The notes below the pieces were generated by a model. It did not search any database, was not told the DNA's origin, and saw only the letters and a list, made by a program, of their open reading frames with translations. The position numbers were made by a program, and so were the translations under genes. A stretch of DNA of 64,000 nucleotides. It comes from Sphingopyxis soli. Lineage in GTDB: Bacteria > Pseudomonadota > Alphaproteobacteria > Sphingomonadales > Sphingomonadaceae. Shown here one piece after another: positions 1-7,330 of this stretch. Numbering within the stretch: the stretch's first letter is position 1; the number at the start of each line of letters is the position of its first letter. The DNA is taken from assembly GCF_018682675.1 (NCBI RefSeq), contig NZ_JAFMTR010000042.1, positions 62,001 to 126,000 of the forward strand, written 5' to 3'.

Positions 1-691
1 AGAGGTGGGCAAAGATCAGCGCGAGAATGCCGTTCTGCATCATCTTGCGAAGCACGTCACCGCGCAGCTCGCGCAGCTTGTTCTCGTCGACCATCTGGAA
101 GCCGCGATAGATGAATGGCTTGTCGTTTCCTTCGGGCTGGATCGCCACTTCGCCGTCCATCAACAGGTCGGCCTTTTTCAGTTCTTCGACGAACATGCTG
201 GTGCGCTGACCCGCTTCCTCGAAGGTGCGGCAGAATTCGAGCACCGAATTCACCGGCTCGGTCGGCTGGCCATCGGCGAACAGAGCGTCGCCTTCCTCGA
301 ACTTGCCGATCGCGGGCGAGGTCGGGTCGAAGCACAGCGACAGATCCTCGCTGTCGGGGTTGAGCCGCGCGAGCATGAAGGGATAGCGGCGGACATAGGC
401 CGGGACATAGACCGGATTGATCAGCTTGCCCTGGTCGTCGACGAAGACGTTGACGCCCTCGTTCAGGCCCATCAGCGCCAGCGGGACCGGGTTTTCGCCG
501 GACGAGAAGACGATGGGGAAATAGCGGCCGGCCGACACGAACTCGTCCGACGTCAGCGGAATGGCGTGCTGGCCGACCAGGAACTCCGCAGTGTCGAGGC
601 TACGTGCGTGATAATCGGCGTGATCGACGCTCGAGAGCGGAACGAGATCCTTGTAGAAAAGCGGCAGGTTGTTTGCGGGCGCAGTGGCCAT
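1..691 (-). CDS. SapC family protein (3' end outside window)
   Basis: The reverse strand reads an open frame from an ATG at 691 to the window edge, about 230 codons without a stop. The start reads MATAPANNLPLFYKDLVPLS, and the body contains YVPAYVRRYPFMLA and LCFDPTS, a pattern I recognise from the SapC family. SapC was named from a Campylobacter S-layer locus, but the role in sphingomonads is unknown; in this order the genes often sit near TonB-dependent receptors and tryptophan halogenases. There is no signal peptide. The C-terminus lies beyond the window, so full length cannot be judged. The family call is from remembered sequence pattern only. Confidence 0.75.
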   Translation of the reverse strand, partial: MATAPANNLPLFYKDLVPLSSVDHADYHARSLDTAEFLVGQHAIPLTSDEFVSAGRYFPIVFSSGENPVPLALMGLNEGVNVFVDDQGKLINPVYVPAYVRRYPFMLARLNPDSEDLSLCFDPTSPAIGKFEEGDALFADGQPTEPVNSVLEFCRTFEEAGQRTSMFVEELKKADLLMDGEVAIQPEGNDKPFIYRGFQMVDENKLRELRGDVLRKMMQNGILALIFAHL

Positions 692-800
692 GATCGAACT
701 CCGGCTACATGCCCCGGACCGTTCGGGGCAATGAATAATGGCGCGCCTTATTGGCCCGCGCCGCGCGGCGCAAGGGCGTTTGCACGGGATGCCCCGGCTA

Positions 801-2225
801 TCAGCCGATCAGTTTCCCGGGATTGAACAGGCCGGCCGGGTCGAGACCCGCCTTGACGGCCCTTAGCGCATGCAACCGCGCCGGACTGTCGAGCTCGGCC
901 AAAATGTCGCGTTTCATCTGTCCGATCCCGTGTTCGGCGGAAATCGACCCGCCGAGCTCGATGACATGCGAATAGACGGCGCGGCTGAGCGCCGCGCCAT
1001 GCTGCGCGAGCCACGCCTGGCCGTCGACGCCGGCGGGCGGCTGGACATGATGGTGGATATTGCCGTCGCCGAGATGGCCGAACGACGTCGTGCGAACCCC
1101 GGGGAACTCGGCGGCAAGGCGCGCCGGATTGTCGGCGATGAAGCGCGGCATGAGGTCAACCGGAACGCTGACGTCATGCTGGAGCGCCGGTCCTTCCGCA
1201 CGTTCGGCCTCCGAGATGGAATCGCGGAGCTTCCAGAAATCTTCGCTTTCGCGCTCGTTCTTCGCGAGGGCGACGTCGTCGATCAGGCCGGCGTCGAGCG
1301 CGGCCGCCAAAGTCGCCTCGAGCGGAACCGCAAGCGCCCCTTCATCGTCGCCCGCCAATTCGATCAGCGCATTCCAGGGCGCCGGATTGGCGAGCGGCGC
1401 ACGGGTCTGCGGAATGTGGCGCAGCACGGCGTCCAGGCTGCTTTTCGGCACGATCTCGAACCCTTCGAGCGCGTCGCCAACGCCGTCGTCGAGTTTGCGC
1501 AGCAGCGCCAGCGCGGCCTCGGGCGATTTGAGTCCGACCCACGCGGTCTGGCGCGCCGCGTTGGCGGGAATGAGATGCAGGCAAGCCGCGGTAACGATCC
1601 CCAAGGTCCCCTCGGCCCCGCAAAGCAGGTGGCGCAGGTCATAGCCGCGATTGTCCTTCTTCAGCGGCGCCAGTCCGTCGAAGATGCTGCCTTCGGGCAG
1701 GACGGCCTCGATCCCCGCGACAAGCGCGCGCATCGTGCCGTGGCGCAGGACCTGCGTGCCGCCGGCGTTGGTCGACACGAGCCCGCCGATCGTCGCCGAT
1801 CCCTTGCCGCCGAGCGTCAACGGGAAGCGCAGACCGACGTCGAGCGCCGCATGATGAAAATTCTCCAGAACCACGCCCGCTTCGGCGACGGCCGTCCGCG
1901 CCGCTGCATCAATCGAACGGATGCGGTTCATGCGCCGGAGGCTCAGCAGCAACTGATGTCCGCTGGCATCGGGCGTCGCGCCGCCCACCATGCCGCTGTT
2001 GCCGCCCTGCGGAACGATCGCGGCGCCCTCGGCGGCGCAGAGACGGACGATTTCGGCCACTTCGTCGGTCGATACCGGCGACAGCATCGCCGCAGCCTGT
2101 CCATGATATTTGCCGCGCCAGTCGGTAAGCCAGGGCGCCATGGCATCGGCATCGACGCTGAATCCCTTCGGTCCCAGCAGATCGGCCAGGGCTTGAAGCA
2201 ATCGGGGGGAGGGTGGGTGGCTCAC
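801..2225 (-). CDS. FAD-binding oxidoreductase, D-lactate / D-2-hydroxyglutarate dehydrogenase type
   Basis: This is a GlcD/VAO-family flavoenzyme that probably oxidises a D-2-hydroxy acid such as D-2-hydroxyglutarate or D-lactate. The N-terminal half has the FAD PP-loop region (PQGGNSGMVGG) and GLVSTNAGGTQVLRHG. The C-terminal half has the substrate and metal motif SFGHLGDGNIHHHVQPP and EHGIGQMK near the end. With the GTG at 2225 it is 474 aa, normal for the family. An in-frame ATG at 2279 would add 18 residues that do not look like the family N-terminus. No clear Shine-Dalgarno separates the two options. The exact substrate cannot be read from sequence. Confidence 0.88.
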   Translation of the reverse strand: MSHPPSPRLLQALADLLGPKGFSVDADAMAPWLTDWRGKYHGQAAAMLSPVSTDEVAEIVRLCAAEGAAIVPQGGNSGMVGGATPDASGHQLLLSLRRMNRIRSIDAAARTAVAEAGVVLENFHHAALDVGLRFPLTLGGKGSATIGGLVSTNAGGTQVLRHGTMRALVAGIEAVLPEGSIFDGLAPLKKDNRGYDLRHLLCGAEGTLGIVTAACLHLIPANAARQTAWVGLKSPEAALALLRKLDDGVGDALEGFEIVPKSSLDAVLRHIPQTRAPLANPAPWNALIELAGDDEGALAVPLEATLAAALDAGLIDDVALAKNERESEDFWKLRDSISEAERAEGPALQHDVSVPVDLMPRFIADNPARLAAEFPGVRTTSFGHLGDGNIHHHVQPPAGVDGQAWLAQHGAALSRAVYSHVIELGGSISAEHGIGQMKRDILAELDSPARLHALRAVKAGLDPAGLFNPGKLIG

Positions 2226-2409
2226 TTGCGCATATTTCCCGAAAAACGCCGTCCGACCGCCGGTCGGGGTCGACAGCAATTCATTTGATGTTCAATCATG
2301 GGCGCTAAAGGGGCGATGGACGAAGAAAGGCTTTTCGTCCAGCATCGATGCGGGAGACGCGGGTGAATGACAGCTTCGATCGGGGCGCCGGAAGGGCGGC
2401 AGTACGTTC

Positions 2410-2934
2410 GTGCTGACCCTTGCCGCCCTGTGGACGATGATGATGGCGCCCGTCGCCGAAGCCCCGGGACCGGGGCCCGAGCCCCTCTCGGTCGTCGCGA
2501 TGCCGTCACCGGAAGATTCGACCGCGTCCTTCTGGCAGATGGTGATCGAACAGCAGATCATCATCCGCGTTCCGGCGCAGCGATCTTCGCTCAACAATTT
2601 CTCGGCGCCCCCCGCCCCCGAAATGCGGCTGCGGCAGGCGCCCGTCGAGTGGAAGGAAAAGAAAGCGCCCAAATGCGTCGCGATGCGCAACATCCTCGGG
2701 ATGCAGGGGGCGCAGCGTGACAGCATCGACCTGATCACGAGGCAGAAACAGCGGCTTCGCGCGCAGCTTAACCGCGGTTGCCGTGCGCTGGACTTCTATG
2801 CCGGCTTTTACATGCAAGGCTCGAAAGACGGGCAGCTCTGCGAGGATCGCGACCAGATTCATGCCCGCACGGGCGCCAAGTGCGAGATCGACAAGTTTCG
2901 CCTGATGGTCCCCGTCGCGAAAAACGACGACTGA
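2410..2934 (+). CDS. Conserved-looking hypothetical secreted protein
   Basis: I do not recognise a domain. The 174-aa frame begins at a GTG with a short hydrophobic, alanine-rich leader (LTLAALWTMMMAPVAEA), which suggests export or a membrane anchor. The mature part is mixed and charged and contains four cysteines (KCVAM, GCRAL, QLCED, KCEID), which could form two disulfides in the periplasm. It lies alone between the divergent FAD enzyme and the co-directional DEAD-box helicase. The start is uncertain because no strong ribosome-binding site is visible. The amino-acid composition looks like a real gene and not a shadow, since the reverse frame is rich in Arg and Pro. Confidence 0.6.
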   Translation: MLTLAALWTMMMAPVAEAPGPGPEPLSVVAMPSPEDSTASFWQMVIEQQIIIRVPAQRSSLNNFSAPPAPEMRLRQAPVEWKEKKAPKCVAMRNILGMQGAQRDSIDLITRQKQRLRAQLNRGCRALDFYAGFYMQGSKDGQLCEDRDQIHARTGAKCEIDKFRLMVPVAKNDD

Positions 2935-3048
2935 TCAGCCGAATTGTCGGCCTTTTCTTGACTTTTCGCTGCTGTTTCCCCATTGGCCCCGCAGGATCGG
3001 CTGGCGTGGGACGCCGTGCTGAAACATTTTTCCGGACAGTTTGACCCT

Positions 3049-4407
3049 ATGAAATTTGCCGACCTCGGCCTTTCCGATGAACTTTTGCGCGCCGTGACCG
3101 AGTCCGGCTACGACGAACCTACCGCGATTCAGGCGGGCGCGATCCCGTCGGTTCTGATGATGCGCGACATGATCGGCATCGCCCAGACGGGCACGGGCAA
3201 GACCGCGTCCTTCGTGCTGCCGATGATCGACATCCTGGCGCACGGCCGCGCGCGCGCACTGATGCCGCGCTCGCTGATCCTCGAGCCGACGCGCGAGCTC
3301 GCCGCGCAGGTCGCGGAAAACTTTGAAAAATACGGCAAGTACCACAAGCTGTCGATGGCGCTGCTGATCGGCGGCGTCCAGATGGGCGACCAGATCAAGG
3401 CACTCGAAAAGGGCGTCGATGTCCTGATCGCAACGCCGGGCCGCCTGATGGACCTGTTCGAGCGCGGCAAGATCTTGCTCACCGGCTGCAACCTGCTGGT
3501 GATCGACGAAGCCGACCGGATGCTCGACATGGGTTTCATTCCGGACATCGAGAATATCTGCACGAAGCTGCCCGCGAATCGGCAGACTCTGCTTTTCTCG
3601 GCGACGATGCCGCCGCCGATCAAGAAGCTCGCCGACAAATTCCTGTCCAACCCGAAGACGATCGAGGTCGCTCGTCCTGCGAGCCGGAACGAGAATATCG
3701 AGCAGTTCGTCGTCAAGACGTCCGAACGCGGCAAGCGCGATGCGCTCCGCGGCCTGATCGAGTCGGAGGACATCGGCACTGCGATCATCTTCTGCAATCG
3801 CAAGACGACGGTGCGCGAACTCGCCAAGTCGCTTCAGCGTCACGGCTACAAGGCCGGAGAAATCCATGGCGACATGGACCAGTCGAGCCGCATCGCCGAG
3901 CTCGACCGCTTCAAGGCCGGGACGATCAACATCCTCGTCGCGTCGGACGTCGCCGCGCGCGGTCTCGACGTGAAGGGCGTCAGCCACGTCTTCAACTTCG
4001 ACGCGCCCTGGCATCCGGACGATTATGTCCACCGTATCGGCCGCACGGGCCGCGCCGGGGCGAAGGGGCGGGCATTCACGCTGATCACGCCGTCGGACGA
4101 CGAGGCGATCGACAATATCCAGAAGCTGACCGGCTATCAGATCCCGGTTCACGATACGGGCGCGCCTGAGGCCAGACCGGAACGGAACGCCGAAGAGCGC
4201 GAGCCGCGCCGCGGCCGTTCGGAACGCGGCGGGCGCCGCCCGGCAAAAGCCGACAAGGAACCCGCGCGCAGCGAAGAGAAGCGTGCGGCGCCGAAGAAGG
4301 AAGCAAGCCGGAAGCCCGCGCCCGCGTCGCGTCAGGATGACGATGGCCCCGACGACGGCTGGAACGGGCCGATGCCGGGCTTCCTGTCGGTGGGTTTCGG
4401 TAGCTGA
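3049..4407 (+). CDS. DEAD-box ATP-dependent RNA helicase (RhlE/CsdA-like)
   Basis: This cytoplasmic RNA helicase unwinds or remodels RNA, for example in ribosome assembly, mRNA decay or cold adaptation. All core motifs are visible: a Q-motif region (FADLGLSDELL ... PTAIQ), motif I AQTGTGKT at residues 45-52, PTRELA, GG, TPGR, DEAD at 153-156, SAT at 184-186, then ARGLDVKGV and HRIGRTGRAG in the second RecA lobe. The C-terminal 80 residues or so are a basic, low-complexity tail rich in Arg, Lys, Glu and Pro, typical of RhlE-type proteins and likely to bind RNA. The ATG at 3049 is preferred over a TTG at 2983 because the family starts just before the FxxLGL motif. Confidence 0.95.
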   Translation: MKFADLGLSDELLRAVTESGYDEPTAIQAGAIPSVLMMRDMIGIAQTGTGKTASFVLPMIDILAHGRARALMPRSLILEPTRELAAQVAENFEKYGKYHKLSMALLIGGVQMGDQIKALEKGVDVLIATPGRLMDLFERGKILLTGCNLLVIDEADRMLDMGFIPDIENICTKLPANRQTLLFSATMPPPIKKLADKFLSNPKTIEVARPASRNENIEQFVVKTSERGKRDALRGLIESEDIGTAIIFCNRKTTVRELAKSLQRHGYKAGEIHGDMDQSSRIAELDRFKAGTINILVASDVAARGLDVKGVSHVFNFDAPWHPDDYVHRIGRTGRAGAKGRAFTLITPSDDEAIDNIQKLTGYQIPVHDTGAPEARPERNAEEREPRRGRSERGGRRPAKADKEPARSEEKRAAPKKEASRKPAPASRQDDDGPDDGWNGPMPGFLSVGFGS

Positions 4408-4699
4408 TCCGCACGCCGAGCGGCAACCTGCCGCTTTTTCGGTGGATTCGTCCGACTGACCTGGATTTCAAAGTTCAGGAAAGTTCAGCCTCTTGCAGGT
4501 CCGACTTGCCTTGCTTCACGGACGCGTCGCGCCGGCCCCTGCACATCTGCGTAGACCGGGCTGCGATCGCGGCGTCCACATAGTCAAACAGCTGAGAGAA
4601 AAGCTGACACAGCGGGATAATGTAGGACAGCGTTTTTTTTGCGCCGCGAATGTCCGTTTCGGGGTGGCAAGTAGACGACTCACGCCCTAAGCTGAGATC
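4408..4699. other. Intergenic stretch without a supported gene
   Basis: This region of about 290 bp after the helicase has weaker coding character than its surroundings. A 65-codon frame at 4493-4690 has no recognisable content or ribosome-binding site. A run of eight T at 4633-4640 stands out but I see no convincing stem directly before it. Confidence 0.5.
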
Positions 4700-4999
4700 A
4701 TGGTCAAACAGGACCCGGAATACCTAAAAAATCAAAGCCGCCGAGGGCATGCGAAGTATCGCTGGTATCGTGCGTGTCTTAATGCGATCGCCGCCCTATG
4801 GGCGGGGTTATTCATTGTCCTATTCCTCGTCGCACTTGTCGATAAGGTGGCTACCTATGATTGGGGATTCGCCACTCACATGTGGAGCTTCTTGGGCTTT
4901 CTGACCATCGGAGTTTGCTTGTGGGCCGTTCAAAGGCTCATTTTAAAGCTTATGCTGGCCTACATTCGGCACACCTACGGCGCAGAGCCGACCAGCTAG
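4700..4999 (+). CDS. Small two-helix membrane protein, unknown function
   Basis: This 99-aa protein starts at an ATG and has a basic hydrophilic N-terminus (residues 1-24) followed by two hydrophobic segments, roughly residues 27-47 (AIAALWAGLFIVLFLVALVD) and 61-83 (MWSFLGFLTIGVCLWAVQ). I recognise no family. The base composition is visibly less GC-rich than the neighbouring genes, which hints at recent acquisition or relaxed selection. It is not in an operon: the helicase ends about 290 bp upstream and the next gene is convergent. Confidence that it is real rests on the coherent membrane topology. Confidence 0.55.
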   Translation: MVKQDPEYLKNQSRRGHAKYRWYRACLNAIAALWAGLFIVLFLVALVDKVATYDWGFATHMWSFLGFLTIGVCLWAVQRLILKLMLAYIRHTYGAEPTS

Positions 5000-5035
5000 C
5001 GCCGACAGCTTCCGGCCGTTTCCGGACACAGGAAC

Positions 5036-6052
5036 CTACAGCCGGACCAACATCTTGCCGATATTCGCGCCCGAGAAGAGTCCGAGGAAAGCCTCCGGTG
5101 CCGCTTCGATTCCGTCGTGCACGGTCTCGCGGATCGTCACTGCGCCGCTGGCGATCAGCCCGCCCATGTCGGCGTAGAATTCCTCCATGCATTCGATGAA
5201 CTGGTCGGTGTAGATGAAGCCTTCCATGCGGATACGCGCGGGGATCGAGCGGATGATGTACTTCATCTCCTGCGGTTTGCCGTCATTATAGACGTCGATC
5301 ATCCCGCAGATCGCGAAGCGTGCGAAATCATTGGCGACCGCAAAGGCCGCGTCGAGATGCTCGCCGCCGACATTGTCGAAATAGACGTCGATCCCCGGCT
5401 TTCCGAGCTTTTCTAGTGCCGCTGCGAGTTGGGGCAGCACTGGCCCCGCCTTGTAGTCGATCACGGCATCGGCGCCGAGATTCGACACCCATGCGCATTT
5501 CTGCGCGCCGCCCGCCGAGCCGATCACCGTCATTTCACGCGCCTTGGCGATCTGCACCACGGCCGAGCCCACCGCGCCTGCCGCGGCGGACACGAAAACC
5601 GTATCGCCCGGCTTCGCGGCTGCAACGCGGAGCAGGCCGATCCAGGCGGTGCCGCCGGTGAGGCCCATGTTGTGCAGGAAGGTCTGCGGCGACATGCCGC
5701 CCGCCAGCAACTCTGCGGGCAATTTGTTGGGCATCATGTCGAGCCCGATGATCCCGCCGTCGCGCCAGCCGCCCATGTGGAGGATCAGGTCGCCGGGCAC
5801 GAAGCCGTCCATCGTGCTTTCCAGCACCTCGCCGATTGCGCCGCCGGTCATCGGCTGATCGATCTGGAAACTCGCGGCATAGCTTTTGGCGTCGTTCATT
5901 CGCCCGCGCATATAGGGGTCGACCGACAGCCACAGGTTGCGGACGCGCAGCTGGTCGGCATCGAGCGGACCGTCGGGCAGCGCGCGGAGCGCGAAATTGT
6001 CCAGCGTCGGCAGCCCAATCGGACGACTGCTCAAATGCCATGCCCTGTTCAT
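5036..6052 (-). CDS. NADP-dependent oxidoreductase, MDR family (CurA/YncB, leukotriene B4 dehydrogenase type)
   Basis: This 338-aa medium-chain dehydrogenase/reductase lacks the zinc-binding cysteines of alcohol dehydrogenases. It probably reduces the double bond of an alpha,beta-unsaturated ketone or aldehyde with NADPH. Visible signatures are LSVDPYMRGRM near residue 50, the nucleotide-binding loop FVSAAAGAVGSAVVQIAK, the GSAGGAQKC segment, and YFDNVGGEHLDAA, all characteristic of the NADPH-dependent curcumin/alkenal double-bond reductase subfamily. The physiological substrate is unknown. It is a single gene; the tRNA-Ala gene begins divergently about 100 bp upstream. Confidence 0.9.
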   Translation of the reverse strand: MNRAWHLSSRPIGLPTLDNFALRALPDGPLDADQLRVRNLWLSVDPYMRGRMNDAKSYAASFQIDQPMTGGAIGEVLESTMDGFVPGDLILHMGGWRDGGIIGLDMMPNKLPAELLAGGMSPQTFLHNMGLTGGTAWIGLLRVAAAKPGDTVFVSAAAGAVGSAVVQIAKAREMTVIGSAGGAQKCAWVSNLGADAVIDYKAGPVLPQLAAALEKLGKPGIDVYFDNVGGEHLDAAFAVANDFARFAICGMIDVYNDGKPQEMKYIIRSIPARIRMEGFIYTDQFIECMEEFYADMGGLIASGAVTIRETVHDGIEAAPEAFLGLFSGANIGKMLVRL

Positions 6053-6152
6053 TGGAAATTCCCCAATTCCCCAATTTCATTCACGCCATGCGGGCAATCG
6101 TCAGAAAAGCCGTTGCCACTGTCAAGTCATGCCGTTAAGAGCCGCCCGTCGC

Positions 6153-6228
6153 GGGGCCGTAGCTCAGATGGGAGAGCGCTGCAATCGCACTGCAGAGGTC
6201 AGGGGTTCGATTCCCCTCGGCTCCACCA
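6153..6228 (+). tRNA. tRNA-Ala(CGC)
   Basis: The 76-nt gene folds as a full cloverleaf. The acceptor stem pairs GGGGCCG with CGGCTCC (one G-U). The D-arm contains TAGCTCAGATGGGAGAGC. The anticodon stem CTGCA/TGCAG encloses the loop ATCGCAC with anticodon CGC, which reads GCG (Ala). The T-arm GGGGTTCGATTCCCC is perfect, and the 3' CCA is encoded. The identity G3-U70 pair typical of tRNA-Ala is present. Confidence 0.96.
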
Positions 6229-6347
6229 GCGACCCTTTCCCCCGTCATTCGTCCTCCCTTGCCGCACCGACGGACGTCGCTCGCGCCTCACGCTCCTTGC
6301 CATGCGCGAAGGAAGCAGATCGCGGCGAGCGATCGCCCGCCCTGCGG

Positions 6348-7256
6348 TCAACCGGCGGGTGGAGCCGATGATTCGGTCCGCCTGGCATTCGCGCGCATCT
6401 GCTGACGCACCGCGGTCATGAAGCGGCTGCGCCAGAAGGCCAGGGCCAGGGCGAAGAGGATGCCCCAGGGGAGAATCGCCGCGCCCAGCGTCAGGACGAA
6501 GGTGAGGGCGGTGCTGCCGCTCCGCATCAGCGTCTCGCCCGCATTGGCAAAGGGATTTTCGTGGCCGATACCCGGCAGCCCGCCGTCGCTGACATAGTTG
6601 AATGCAACGCTCGTCCACGCAATGCGGGCCTCGCCGGTGCGGCGGCTCTGGCGTTCGTCGCCGATCTGGCCGCGTAGCTCGCTGATCTGCGCAAGGATTT
6701 CGGCGCGCTCGGCCTTGCCAAGACCGCCCGCTTTCAGTCGCTCCTCCAGGCGGGAAATTTCAGATTCGGAGCCTGCACTGCGCTGCTGGGAGGCGAGAAT
6801 TTCGGTGCCGACGTCCTCGCCCGCGACGCTGGCATCGGCGAGGACGCCCTCGGCCTTTTCGACGCTGGCGATCGCATCGGCGCCAAATTTGCGCGCAATG
6901 CCGGGTTCCAGCTTGAACCGGGTTTGCGCCTCGACGAGCTTTTCATCGCTGAGCTGGTATCGCACGTCGACGATACGGCAGCGCTGGACCCCGAGCGTCT
7001 CGCAGGCGGCGGCATGCTCTTCCTGAACTTTCGAGATGGATTTGTCGGCAAGGCGGAAGGTGTAGGTGTAGTCGAATGCGACCCCGGGCGCGGCTTCGAC
7101 GCCGATACGGGGGGTGCTGGCGGCGTCGGCGGAACCGCCTTCTGCGACGACGCTTTCGGCGGCGGGGCTGTCCGTCGTGGCGGCATTTTCGGCAGCCTCT
7201 TGAGAACAGCCGGCCAGGGCGAGCGCCATCGCGCCCGCTAAGAGCTTATTTCGCAT
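6348..7256 (-). CDS. DUF4349-like membrane-anchored lipoprotein
   Basis: This 302-aa protein is probably lipidated. It starts MRNKLLAGAMALALAGCSQ, a signal peptide with a lipobox LAGC, so Cys16 would be the lipidated residue. Residues of roughly 50-140 form a domain with a disulfide-like pair (AACETLGVQRC), followed by a coiled coil (SEISRLEERLKAGGLGKAERAEILAQISELR). A single transmembrane helix lies near the C-terminus (LTFVLTLGAAILPWGILFALALAFW) with a short basic tail. This order matches DUF4349 proteins, whose function is not established. It follows uvrD on the same strand with a 74-bp gap. Confidence 0.75.
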   Translation of the reverse strand: MRNKLLAGAMALALAGCSQEAAENAATTDSPAAESVVAEGGSADAASTPRIGVEAAPGVAFDYTYTFRLADKSISKVQEEHAAACETLGVQRCRIVDVRYQLSDEKLVEAQTRFKLEPGIARKFGADAIASVEKAEGVLADASVAGEDVGTEILASQQRSAGSESEISRLEERLKAGGLGKAERAEILAQISELRGQIGDERQSRRTGEARIAWTSVAFNYVSDGGLPGIGHENPFANAGETLMRSGSTALTFVLTLGAAILPWGILFALALAFWRSRFMTAVRQQMRANARRTESSAPPAG

Positions 7257-7330
7257 GCAAATTCTCCCAAAACGCGACTCGTTGATCGCAGGAGATGGCA
7301 TATCATAACTGATAAAGTTGACAATAGAAT

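Noticed and set aside
711-729. Small hairpin GCCCCG/CGGGGC upstream of the SapC-like gene
   Set aside because: The stem is only 6 bp and has no T tract on either strand; not distinct enough from GC-rich background.
2935-4152. Open frame of 405 codons on the minus strand
   Set aside because: Antisense to the DEAD-box helicase, whose motifs are complete.
4493-4690. 65-codon frame after the helicase
   Set aside because: No start context and no recognisable content; kept as an intergenic stretch.
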